In this document: piece after piece, positions 1 through 6,990 of the stretch
How the letters are laid out: each line of letters opens with the position of its first letter
Position numbering within the stretch: position 1 is the stretch's first letter
From: an uncultured Paracoccaceae bacterium
Lineage (GTDB): Bacteria > Pseudomonadota > Alphaproteobacteria > Rhodobacterales > Rhodobacteraceae
Length of the DNA stretch: 37,213 bases
Reading direction: 5' to 3'
Assembly: GCA_947500005.1 (NCBI GenBank)
Contig: CANMQJ010000029.1
Span: forward strand, 1 to 37,213
Made by a program: the position numbers and the translations under genes
Notes under the pieces: model-generated
Databases searched by the model: none
What the model saw: only the letters and a program-made list of their open reading frames with translations
What the model was told of the DNA's origin: nothing

Positions 1-77
1 TCGGGCCAGCTACCGTGCGCTCCAACGGGGTCATTTTTGGATGCCGATAGGGGGTCAAGATTGCGTGCCGATTGACA
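1..77. mobile_element. Terminal end of an IS21-family insertion sequence (partial)
   Basis: The first 77 bases contain two tandem terminal-repeat units with a 24-bp period: GGGGTCA at 27-33 and 51-57, each followed by TGCCGAT at 42-48 and 66-72. The block ends in ATTGACA at 71-77. Read on the minus strand this starts TGTCAATCGG, the layout typical of IS21-family ends, which carry repeated transposase-binding sites beginning with TG and ending in CA. The istA/istB genes would lie left of the window. The end sits inside the tcmP reading frame, so the element interrupts that gene. Confidence 0.8.
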
Positions 78-464
78 GGGATTGCAGTCACCCGTTCGGA
101 CCTTGATCCGATCATCTTCCTTTGCCATCCGACGAAGAATTTCTGCCCGCGTGTCGTCAAGGTCGCAGAACCGAATTTGGTGGAAGCCGGGATTGCATGT
201 AGCGGCGCGGAGCGGTGAACCGGCGATGAAGCGGGCCTGTGCCTCGCGCGTCTCTTCATCGTCGATAAACGCGCTCTGGGCGGCTGCCGCGTTGGTCGCT
301 TGCCGGACCTTGCAGACGGGGGACCCCGCGAATCCGTCGATATAGACGCGCCGGAACCGCTGTTTGGACAGCGCGACGTTGTAGGCTTCGAGATACTTTT
401 GCAGAAGGTCTAGCTTGTCTTCCGCCCACGGCCCAACGACAGCCTCATTGTGATCTTTCTTCAT
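78..464 (-). pseudogene. tcmP: TcmP (three-Cys-motif partner protein), cut by the IS21 end
   Basis: From an ATG at 462-464 the minus strand encodes about 129 residues before running into the IS end at 77. The N-terminus has the TcmP pattern: VGPWAEDKL, then LLQKYLEAY, then VYIDGFAG, followed further on by VRTGDCNP. The DGFAG motif resembles motif I of a Rossmann-type, SAM-dependent-methyltransferase-like fold. TcmP proteins are usually about 250-400 residues, so more than half the gene is missing or displaced. The start overlaps the stop of the upstream DUF5131 gene by four bases (ATGA), as expected for translationally coupled partners. Function of the family is not established. Family call is confident; loss of function is inferred from the interruption. 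Confidence 0.75.
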
Positions 465-1216
465 ACTAGTTCGGCCAGAATCCTTTCGGGAACAACGTGG
501 GTCGGGAACCCGTTCCATTCTTCGCCGTCCAACGTGCGGCCACCGGATTTCGGGCGCGCGCCGCCCCATTGCTTGAAGAAGAACGCGGTCCCGTGGCGGT
601 CGCAGGCATAACGGATTTCGGTTGCCCATGCCCCCTCCATGGGGCGGGCCTTGGGGCCGCTTTCGCCGCCGACAATTGCCCATGCAATGCCGTCTAGGTT
701 TGGGGCCTCAATCGGTCCCAGTAGCGGTTCAAAAGATATGAAGCGGGCTTGCGAGTTCACTTGCCGCAGATGCTCTATCCTCCCGACATGGGCTTGATCT
801 TCGACAGAGACGCCCAGCCAGATATGGGCCGGAACCGGCTTTCCGGCATAACGTCGCTGCACATAGTTGCGCATCAATGAACTGCGCTTGGTCAGAACCT
901 GATAGACGTGCCAATCGGCGGCTTCCATGGCCTCAAACACGCGGTCGATGTAGCTTCGCGGCACCTTCTTGTGGAACAAGTCGGACATACTGTTCACGAA
1001 GATCATGCGAGGTTTGCGCCATAGGGCGGGCTGCGTCAGCCGGGACGGCCAAAGCCGGAGATCAAAGCCTTGCTCATAGGGGTGGCCCTCAATCCCCCGC
1101 CAGCGTTCCGCGAACCGCTCCGCGTAGCAGTTATCGCAGCCGGGGCCGATCTTGGTGCAGCCCGTCACCGGATTCCACGTTGCGTCGGTCCACTCGATTT
1201 GGGTTTTTTGCGCCAT
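461..1216 (-). CDS. DUF5131 (phage Gp37/Gp68-like) three-Cys-motif protein
   Basis: This 251-residue protein begins MAQKTQIEWTDATWNPVTGC, the hallmark start of the phage Gp37/Gp68 (DUF5131) family. Cys20, Cys27 and Cys30 form a CX6CX2C cluster ending in CY, which looks like a metal or Fe-S site reminiscent of radical-SAM clusters. Further motifs are FVNSMSDLFH near residue 75, LGVSVEDQ, FISFEPLLGP and VGGESG, all characteristic of the family. An in-frame ATG lies 19 codons upstream at 1273, but GGAGG sits six bases before the ATG at 1216, so I take 1216. It is coupled to tcmP by an ATGA overlap; the two genes are commonly found together on phages and islands. The reaction is unknown; nucleic-acid or nucleotide modification is only a guess. 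Confidence 0.85.
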   Translation of the reverse strand: MAQKTQIEWTDATWNPVTGCTKIGPGCDNCYAERFAERWRGIEGHPYEQGFDLRLWPSRLTQPALWRKPRMIFVNSMSDLFHKKVPRSYIDRVFEAMEAADWHVYQVLTKRSSLMRNYVQRRYAGKPVPAHIWLGVSVEDQAHVGRIEHLRQVNSQARFISFEPLLGPIEAPNLDGIAWAIVGGESGPKARPMEGAWATEIRYACDRHGTAFFFKQWGGARPKSGGRTLDGEEWNGFPTHVVPERILAELV

Positions 1217-1531
1217 GCTCGCCTCCGGGTTTGCCCCGCTGTTTTGCTTAGGCAGACTACCAGAGTTGTCCACATCGGCATAGACGGTTCCGGGCGTCAG
1301 TGACTGACTGACGCGGCGGTATCTGGGGGTGCTGACAGCAACTGCGGCCCGTTTCCCGAATGTGGGCTACCCCCTAATGGGTCCCCTTTTGGTCCAGCTA
1401 GGCAATTATGTCGGGATTGGCGATGGGGTCGCAGAGGCGCCGGGAGGCCCGCTGACGCGGGCAGTCAGCTAGCCATGTCACGGGCCGTGGCGGCGGGGTG
1501 GGCTGTGGTGCCTGGTTTGTGGGTCTGGCGG
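1217..1531. other. Intergenic stretch between DUF5131 and recombinase genes
   Basis: No convincing gene is visible. The stretch holds an inverted repeat GCTGAC/GTCAGC (1451-1456 and 1464-1469), a TGACTGACTGACG tract near 1301 and several G/C runs. The GGAGG ribosome site of the DUF5131 gene lies at its left end. The dyad lies just downstream of the recombinase stop and could be a terminator or a recombination site, but it has no T-tract. Confidence 0.4.
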
Positions 1532-2176
1532 CTACAGGCCCCAGCGGCGCAGGGCGGCGTCAGCCGCCGCCGGGTCGTCCCGGATGCGCAGAACCGCTTG
1601 TCGGGTCACGCCACAATCACGGGCCAGAGCGGAGACGTTGACCGTTGGCGCGGCCAGCGCGGCGCGGATCGTGTCGAACGTCTCCCGGCTGTAGCTGGGC
1701 TTCTTGCCGCGATACTTGACGGTGGCGTTGGGGCCGGTCTTGGCGTGTTCAATCCCGGCCCGCTGGGCGGCTTTGGTGGCCTCTGCCTGCGCCTGCGCGG
1801 TCGCGGCCATGAAGGCTATCAGGCTGTCCCGCACGGCCTTCTGCACGGGGTCGCGGGTCGCACCGTCGAAGTTGAAATTGTTGATGATAGTGCGGATCAC
1901 GACGCCCTGCGCCATGAAGGCGCGGATGGTGTCGGTCACATCGTCATAGTCCCGGCCCAGCCGGTCCACCCATCGCACAACAAGGGTGTCGCCCTCGCGG
2001 AGCATGTCGAAGAGGCGGCGGGCTTGGGGGCGGTCTGCGAAGGGCACCGAAACCCCGCTCACGCCTTCATCGGTGACAACACAATCAATGTCGAAGCCCG
2101 CCGCCGTGGCCTGCGTCTTCTGGTGTTCGGTGGTCTGGTCTGCCGTGGACACTCGCGCATACAGAACCGTCTTCAT
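1532..2176 (-). CDS. Serine recombinase of the resolvase/invertase family
   Basis: The 214-residue protein starts MKTVLYARVSTADQ, the resolvase N-terminus with catalytic Ser10 and Arg8. The core includes GDTLVVRWVDRLGRDYDD (the DRLGR helix with catalytic arginines) and a long helix-E-like segment rich in Ala/Gln around residues 120-145. The C-terminus carries a Hin-like helix-turn-helix (NVSALARDCGVTRQAVLRI, about 178-196). Length fits small serine resolvases and invertases, not large phage integrases. It probably acts in dimer resolution or inversion of the element. A purine-rich site (AAGGGTAAAGAC) precedes the ATG. A 32-bp TGTCC...GGACA dyad upstream is a possible crossover or accessory site. 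Confidence 0.93.
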   Translation of the reverse strand: MKTVLYARVSTADQTTEHQKTQATAAGFDIDCVVTDEGVSGVSVPFADRPQARRLFDMLREGDTLVVRWVDRLGRDYDDVTDTIRAFMAQGVVIRTIINNFNFDGATRDPVQKAVRDSLIAFMAATAQAQAEATKAAQRAGIEHAKTGPNATVKYRGKKPSYSRETFDTIRAALAAPTVNVSALARDCGVTRQAVLRIRDDPAAADAALRRWGL

Positions 2177-2458
2177 GTCTTTACCCTTTCTTTCCGCCCC
2201 CGCCCGCCGGTCTCGCCAGTCAGGGGCTGGCGAATCATCCGTTAGGCTTCCATCATTTTAATAGCATGTCCGTTGTGGGAAACCGACCCTAAAGGACAGG
2301 GATTCCACGTCCAAACGTCTTGTATTTAGAGGTATACCTTTACGGACATTCTAGTGTTCTGCACCTGACGCACGTTTCCCAGCCTGCCTCTGGTTCACCT
2401 ATGCCGTTCAGGCGAAGGTGCGAGCGTCGGCTATGCGCAGAAAGCGGGTTCTGCAAAC
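2177..2458. promoter_or_regulatory. Control region between recombinase and ATPase genes
   Basis: The divergent spacer contains TGTCC (2267-2271) and GGACA (2294-2298), a 32-bp dyad of the size of a resolvase subsite. It also has the palindrome GGTATACC (2331-2338) and the 15-mer CCTTTACGGACATTC at 2337-2351. That 15-mer recurs with one mismatch at 10335-10349, in the leader upstream of the primase gene, suggesting a shared control site. These are sequence observations; binding proteins are unknown. Confidence 0.4.
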
Positions 2459-4702
2459 TTGAGCACAAGACCCCTCGTGGCCCTTGGCGCTTCGCTCACT
2501 GCCAATGTGAGTGTCGGCATCTTCGATAATTTTCATCGATTGCTTCACGAGGCGTTGACGGCCTCTCTATCGCGGTGCGATGTTAAACTAGTTGCAGTGT
2601 ACACAATCATTCATTGCGTAGAGGCGCTCTTGGGAACCATTCAGAAAGAAGTGCAAGACGGCCATCTTGCTCGTCATGAGGAAGAATTGCTTTGGTTGAG
2701 GAGCTTTCAGAGCGCGTTTGACATAACATGGGCAAGTAGCCGCAAAGCACATGGATCAGATTATTCTGTGTATTTTTTGAGGCCAACAACGGCCACTAAA
2801 GAAACCTTCGGCTTTGACCAAGAGATTATGCTGGTATACTCCAAGTATGATAGTCTCGAAGCCAGAACCCTTCAATCAATTGAACAATTCATCAACGACG
2901 ATCCGGCACGTGGTCGAGTTGATAGGCTTTTTGCTTCGTTGGTTTCGGAGGCAGACAATCCGGGTCAATGGGTGGATAAATACACTTCAACAAATGAAGC
3001 TCGTACGATTGCAGTTTTTTCGGCCAACGAGCTTAGGGCCTCTGCAGGTGACGCTTGGTATGTTCGCAATATGATAGCATCCCAAGTATTTACAAGAGAC
3101 CTGTTCGATTTCCGTTTACCTCTGGAGCGCGATACATATTTTTTCGGCAGGACGGCCCTGCTGCACAAATTCAAAGATGGCGTGGAAAGAGGGGAGAACA
3201 GAGGTCTTTTTGGCCTTAGGAAAACAGGAAAAACCTCCTTTCTCTACAAACTGCGACGAGAATTATCTGAAGATGGCAACACCATATCTCTATTTTATGA
3301 CTGCAAAAGCCCTTCAGTAAGACAGAGGACATGGAGCGAGCTTCTGTCAAAGATAATAATTGATCTGTCAAAAGAGTCGGGCATATCCGTCGAACTTCCC
3401 GAAGATAGCCGATTTTTGTCCGAAACTCTCAGTGAATTGATTATGGGGATCCCTCACCGCAAGAAAGTCTCAATTATTTTTGACGAAGTGGAATACATTT
3501 CTTACTTTTCAAAAACTGATGGGCATTGGGGAGATGATTATCTGCCGTTTTGGCAAAGCATTTGGGCGGCGCAGAGTGAAACTCGGAAGCTTTCAGCGAT
3601 ACTTGCGGGGGTTAGTCCGCAACTTGTCGAAGTGGACAAGATAGAAAAGATACAAAATCCTCTATTCGGAATAGTGCCTTATGATTACCTTACGGGGCTA
3701 AGTCAAGATGAAGTAAGAAGGATGCTTCTGACTCTTGGACGTCGAATGGGCATCAAGTTTCAGCCGCAGGTTGCCGACATTTTCATGTCAGAATATGGCG
3801 GACACCCTCTGCTTTGCCGATTGGCAGCTAGCTTCACCTATCAACAGTTTATTCAGGAAGGGGAAAAACTCCCAATACGGGTGAGTACGGCTGAAATAGA
3901 AAAACAAAAAACTATCCGGGATGAGGGGTTGGTTTTTTATTGTGGGCACGTTATTTCTGAGTTGCGCGACTTCTATCCGGAAGAGTATCAGGTATTTGAA
4001 CTTTTGGCATGTGGAGAAATTGCCGATTACTTGGACTTCACAACGCTTCCGGAATATAAAACTCACTTGGAGTCCTATGGACTGGTTGCAACGATAGATC
4101 ACTCGCCAAATGTAGCAATACCAGTTGTTGGCACACATGTGGCGCTAGAGGTAGCCAGACGTGAAGGGCGGAAAACAATCCGAAAACTTATCCCGGCCTC
4201 AGATCGCCCCAAATGGATCAAGAAGCGAACCCAAGATATAAACTCCGCGTTTTCGGATTTGCAGCGCACGGGAAAATCGGAAGGGGTTCCTCTTCTTTTT
4301 GGCCCGAACACTTATCCAGAAAGCCACAAATTCATGAATGTCAACGCAGTAAAGGACTTGGATGAGTTGCGGTCATTCCTAAACATTTGTAACCGTTGCT
4401 TCGTCGAATCCATCGAGATTTATGGAAAGTCAATTGGAAGGGATAGATACTTTTGGGTGGAGATTAAGAATGCCTACCCTAGACTGCATCATTCACTTCA
4501 CCGCATCAAAGTATACCGGCATAATGAATTTCACCTACAACTGAATGATTCCGTCGATGGTATTTATCGGAAGTTTATTCGTCAGGACTTGGAGAATCGA
4601 GAGCCTGCGAATGTGCCGGAATTAGCTTTCACACTCCAGCAAGCAGTGCTGGATTCACTTTGGAACAACCTGCAAGTGGAATTAAGTCGGTACGGGCGCT
4701 GA
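2459..4702 (+). CDS. Large P-loop ATPase of unknown function (KAP/STAND-like, possible defence protein)
   Basis: The 747-residue protein has a P-loop GLRKTGKT starting at Gly252, preceded by FFGR, and a Walker B-like IIFDEVEY with Asp342-Glu343. The FFGR...GLFGLRKTGKTS arrangement is common in STAND/AAA-type ATPases found in defence islands. Residues 1-230 form a separate N-terminal region with no motif I recognise. Residues about 500-747 form another unrecognised region, with GTHVALEVARREGRK near 560. Codon use and base composition are much AT-richer than the flanking genes, a sign of recent transfer. The start is uncertain: 2459 is TTG without a clear ribosome site, and an in-frame GTG lies at 2507. 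A nucleic-acid- or phage-sensing role is inference from context only. Confidence 0.7.
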   Translation: MSTRPLVALGASLTANVSVGIFDNFHRLLHEALTASLSRCDVKLVAVYTIIHCVEALLGTIQKEVQDGHLARHEEELLWLRSFQSAFDITWASSRKAHGSDYSVYFLRPTTATKETFGFDQEIMLVYSKYDSLEARTLQSIEQFINDDPARGRVDRLFASLVSEADNPGQWVDKYTSTNEARTIAVFSANELRASAGDAWYVRNMIASQVFTRDLFDFRLPLERDTYFFGRTALLHKFKDGVERGENRGLFGLRKTGKTSFLYKLRRELSEDGNTISLFYDCKSPSVRQRTWSELLSKIIIDLSKESGISVELPEDSRFLSETLSELIMGIPHRKKVSIIFDEVEYISYFSKTDGHWGDDYLPFWQSIWAAQSETRKLSAILAGVSPQLVEVDKIEKIQNPLFGIVPYDYLTGLSQDEVRRMLLTLGRRMGIKFQPQVADIFMSEYGGHPLLCRLAASFTYQQFIQEGEKLPIRVSTAEIEKQKTIRDEGLVFYCGHVISELRDFYPEEYQVFELLACGEIADYLDFTTLPEYKTHLESYGLVATIDHSPNVAIPVVGTHVALEVARREGRKTIRKLIPASDRPKWIKKRTQDINSAFSDLQRTGKSEGVPLLFGPNTYPESHKFMNVNAVKDLDELRSFLNICNRCFVESIEIYGKSIGRDRYFWVEIKNAYPRLHHSLHRIKVYRHNEFHLQLNDSVDGIYRKFIRQDLENREPANVPELAFTLQQAVLDSLWNNLQVELSRYGR

Positions 4703-4927
4703 AGTTGCGCCTTTGATGTTGCTACCGGCTTGACCGTCTGCTCCGGGGCTGGCAGCGGTCATCCGACGTTTTTGCTTGGGAACCTTGCCTCCCGGCCTCA
4801 CGTCTACTTTCACACGGGCATCTTGAGTCAGGCACAGAACACTAGCATGTCGGCACTCTTTGAAGTCTTCCCACGAAACTTCTACTGTTCCGAGCTGCCT
4901 GGGATGCGAATCCACCGCGGAAATCAT
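4682..4927 (-). CDS. Possible small hypothetical protein
   Basis: The minus strand has an open frame of 81 codons from ATG 4927. It continues open upstream for about 33 codons without another ATG before a stop. The product is hydrophilic, with a Lys/Arg patch (GGKVPKQKRRM) and two Cys, and resembles no family I know. It converges on and overlaps the end of the ATPase gene by 21 bases. AAGGA abuts the ATG directly, too close for a good ribosome site. The rest of 4703-5110 shows nothing I can name. It could be a remnant or a chance frame. Confidence 0.25.
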   Translation of the reverse strand: MISAVDSHPRQLGTVEVSWEDFKECRHASVLCLTQDARVKVDVRPGGKVPKQKRRMTAASPGADGQAGSNIKGATSAPVPT

Positions 4928-5110
4928 TCCTTGGATTGCAGAGACTGCGGCACGAAGTTTACCCTTCGCAACACGATGTGGGCTGGCGCGAAGCTGGCTG
5001 TTTTGAGGTCGACTAATTTCTTAGTTGTAGATTGAAAATCTATCTGTGAGTGTGTTGGCAATGGGAAGCTGAACGCTTGCCGTCTATGACACATGGAATT
5101 GGACTAAGTT

Positions 5111-5680
5111 ATGATGGTGAAATTCGTGATCGCCTTAGCCTTTGGTTTGCTCAGCATTAATTGGGGAGCTTCCGCAAGTGCACAGGGGCAAGAGCATATT
5201 TTCTATATCCAGACGAAACTGAATAACGCTGGCTTTGAGGCCGGGGAGCCGGATGGGATTGCGGGAAGAAGAACTCTTGGTGCCTTGGCTGAGATGGGCG
5301 CAAGTATGGGCTTCGAAGCAACTCCCGAGGCTATGCTGTCCTTCTTTCAAAAGCGGTACTACAGAGTAGCCGAACCTATTACAAATGAAAGAAATCTCGC
5401 AGCAGTAAAGCGACCTTTAGAGGACGTTCTCTTAGATCCATATTCGGCAAAATATAAAGACATTGTCATCATGCCTACGGGCAACATCTGCGGGTATGTT
5501 AATGCTAAGAATCGCTTTGGGGCCTATGTAGGCTACCGGCGGTTTTTTGCACTCAGTATTTTTTCCAATGTTTTTTCAGACGGGGATCTGCACGTTTTTT
5601 CCGCCCAAGTAGATGGGGAGGACAGCAATAGAGCGGAATACTTCTGCATCTTGGATATGGATTTCAGCGACCGAAACTAA
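5111..5680 (+). CDS. Secreted protein with peptidoglycan-binding-like domain
   Basis: The 189-residue product starts with a clear signal peptide: basic start, hydrophobic core FVIALAFGLLSIN, and an ASA-Q cleavage site near residue 25. Residues about 30-60 (IQTKLNNAGFEAGEPDGIAG then RRTLGAL) match the PG_binding_1 repeat, including the G-x-x-DG-x-x-G-x-x-T core. The C-terminal half has a pattern LLDPYSAKYKD...CGYVNAKNRFGAY seen in many small exported proteins of unknown function. It lies 39 bp before the Mrr-type nuclease on the same strand, so the two may be co-transcribed. Its AT-rich composition matches the neighbouring cargo. A cell-wall role in the periplasm is likely; a link to defence is speculative. 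Confidence 0.7.
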   Translation: MMVKFVIALAFGLLSINWGASASAQGQEHIFYIQTKLNNAGFEAGEPDGIAGRRTLGALAEMGASMGFEATPEAMLSFFQKRYYRVAEPITNERNLAAVKRPLEDVLLDPYSAKYKDIVIMPTGNICGYVNAKNRFGAYVGYRRFFALSIFSNVFSDGDLHVFSAQVDGEDSNRAEYFCILDMDFSDRN

Positions 5681-5718
5681 TCCGAAGAATATGTTTGTGG
5701 AAATGCTATCAGTTGGGG

Positions 5719-6459
5719 ATGATCTTGGAATTTCTTGTTGCTTTCGCATTTTTGTTCTCTATTGCTTCACTGGTTTATGGCGGCGTCAACCGTCTGATCT
5801 CTAATGTAAGGCGCATGCGGCAGAAAAAATCTGCGGTTCAAGCGATCCGGCAATGCGTGACGAAACATCAGGATGTGCTAGCGAGGAAGCGGTTTCAGCT
5901 TGTAACCACTGATGATTACGGTGTCGTGAGGGATGAAGGTTGGAAAAAGGAAGTTCTATTCTTCTTTAATAATGTTGTGTTTCCAGATCTGACAGAAGAA
6001 AATTTGGTCGCAATTTTGGAAGATATGGATGAAATCGTTGACTCTGAGGTCGAGGCTCGTATCAGGCTACTCTCGGAATCGCTAAATCAAGAACTCGCCT
6101 TCACGGAAGACATGTCTCCGATTGAATTTGAGCACTTTGTTGCTATGCTTTTTCGAAAAGCGGGTTGGTCGGCGGAGGTTTCTCAAGCTTCAGGTGATCA
6201 GGGGGCAGATGTAATAGCTGAAAATGGTGACAGAAGAGCTGTCATACAGTGCAAACTCTACAGCAAACCAGTTGGAAATAAGGCGGTGCAGGAAGTTGTT
6301 GCTGCGCGCACTTTTTATCACGCGAACCTTGCATGTGTTATTTCAAACTCTTCTTTTACTCGAAGTGCTAGGCAGTTGGCCGCTTCATCCAACATTAACC
6401 TTTTGCATTTCTCAGATGTAGCTGGTTTCCTAAGCGACTTTGACACTCGACCGGTGTAA
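5719..6459 (+). CDS. Membrane-anchored Mrr-type restriction endonuclease-like protein
   Basis: The product (246 residues from ATG 5719) starts with one hydrophobic helix (residues 3-20), then a charged, probably helical linker, then a C-terminal Mrr_cat domain. That domain begins MSPIEFEHFVAMLFRKAGW and carries the PD-(D/E)XK-type site GAD (Asp164), QCK (Gln177, Lys179) and a later ISNSSFT strand. Mrr enzymes cut modified DNA or respond to stress; membrane-tethered versions are frequent in defence loci. A TTG start eight codons earlier (5695) is possible, but ATG 5719 begins just before the hydrophobic helix. It is the last of the AT-rich plus-strand cargo genes, and nearby genes suggest a defence cluster. 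Confidence 0.8.
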   Translation: MILEFLVAFAFLFSIASLVYGGVNRLISNVRRMRQKKSAVQAIRQCVTKHQDVLARKRFQLVTTDDYGVVRDEGWKKEVLFFFNNVVFPDLTEENLVAILEDMDEIVDSEVEARIRLLSESLNQELAFTEDMSPIEFEHFVAMLFRKAGWSAEVSQASGDQGADVIAENGDRRAVIQCKLYSKPVGNKAVQEVVAARTFYHANLACVISNSSFTRSARQLAASSNINLLHFSDVAGFLSDFDTRPV

Positions 6460-6990
6460 CCTGCCACCCTTTACGTTACTTGCGTCAAAAGTGACACCTT
6501 GCAAGCTTGTTAAGTTTTTTAGAACTTGCACTGTCGAAGAAAGGCAGCACCTGCGCTCGTTTTTTTGGGGGGCGGGACACCCCCTTTGGGTCCCTCCGAA
6601 TACAACATAAGTCCAGCGGGACCCGTGAAGGTCGCGTCAGTAGGTTAGAGAAAGAAAAATGAAATGAAGCGATGTGGGGCGACAATTGGGGCGACAAAAT
6701 GCACTGCTTGGGGCGACGAAAATATTCGTAAAGTAAGGGTGGGGCGACATGAGGCGACATTTTCAGGGTATAGAACTGGCACACTCTCCCCGCGATGGAC
6801 TACGAGGCGTGAGCAAAGAATTTCTTGAGAGGTTCGATTTTTTCATAAATTTGTCGCCCCATGTCGCCCCGGCCTTACTTATATGGCGCAAATGTCGCCC
6901 CATGGTGTCGCCCCAATTGTCGCCCCATTCCACCAGATGGGAAAAGGGGGCGTTGTAGCGCCCCCTCACCGTTGACCGTATCCCGAAACC
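6460..6990. repeat. Iteron array in inverted arrangement, candidate replication origin
   Basis: Five plus-strand units GGGGCGACA (one-base variants allowed) start at 6676, 6688, 6710, 6741 and 6751. Five minus-oriented TGTCGCCCC units start at 6852, 6862, 6893, 6906 and 6918. Spacings are 12, 22, 31, 10 on the left and 10, 31, 13, 12 on the right, so the two halves are near mirror images around about 6803. Flanking bases match too (ACAATTGGGG against CCCCAATTGT). The core 6760-6851 has A/T-rich patches (GATTTTTTCATAAATTT). The array lies at the 3' side of the primase/helicase gene, as iterons do in SaPI-type origins. I infer an origin bound by the element's own replication protein. The part 6460-6670 has no gene; it has a weak GGGTCCC/GGGACCC inverted repeat. 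Confidence 0.75.

Noticed and set aside
4730..5035. 101-codon plus-strand frame
   Set aside because: No ribosome site, no family resemblance, and composition typical of a chance frame.
6672..6928. CRISPR array
   Set aside because: Units are 9 bp, in both orientations, with irregular short spacings and no cas genes.
6485..6969. Two small minus-strand frames, one with repeated WGD
   Set aside because: The repeats are translations of the GGGGCGACA iterons; no ribosome sites.
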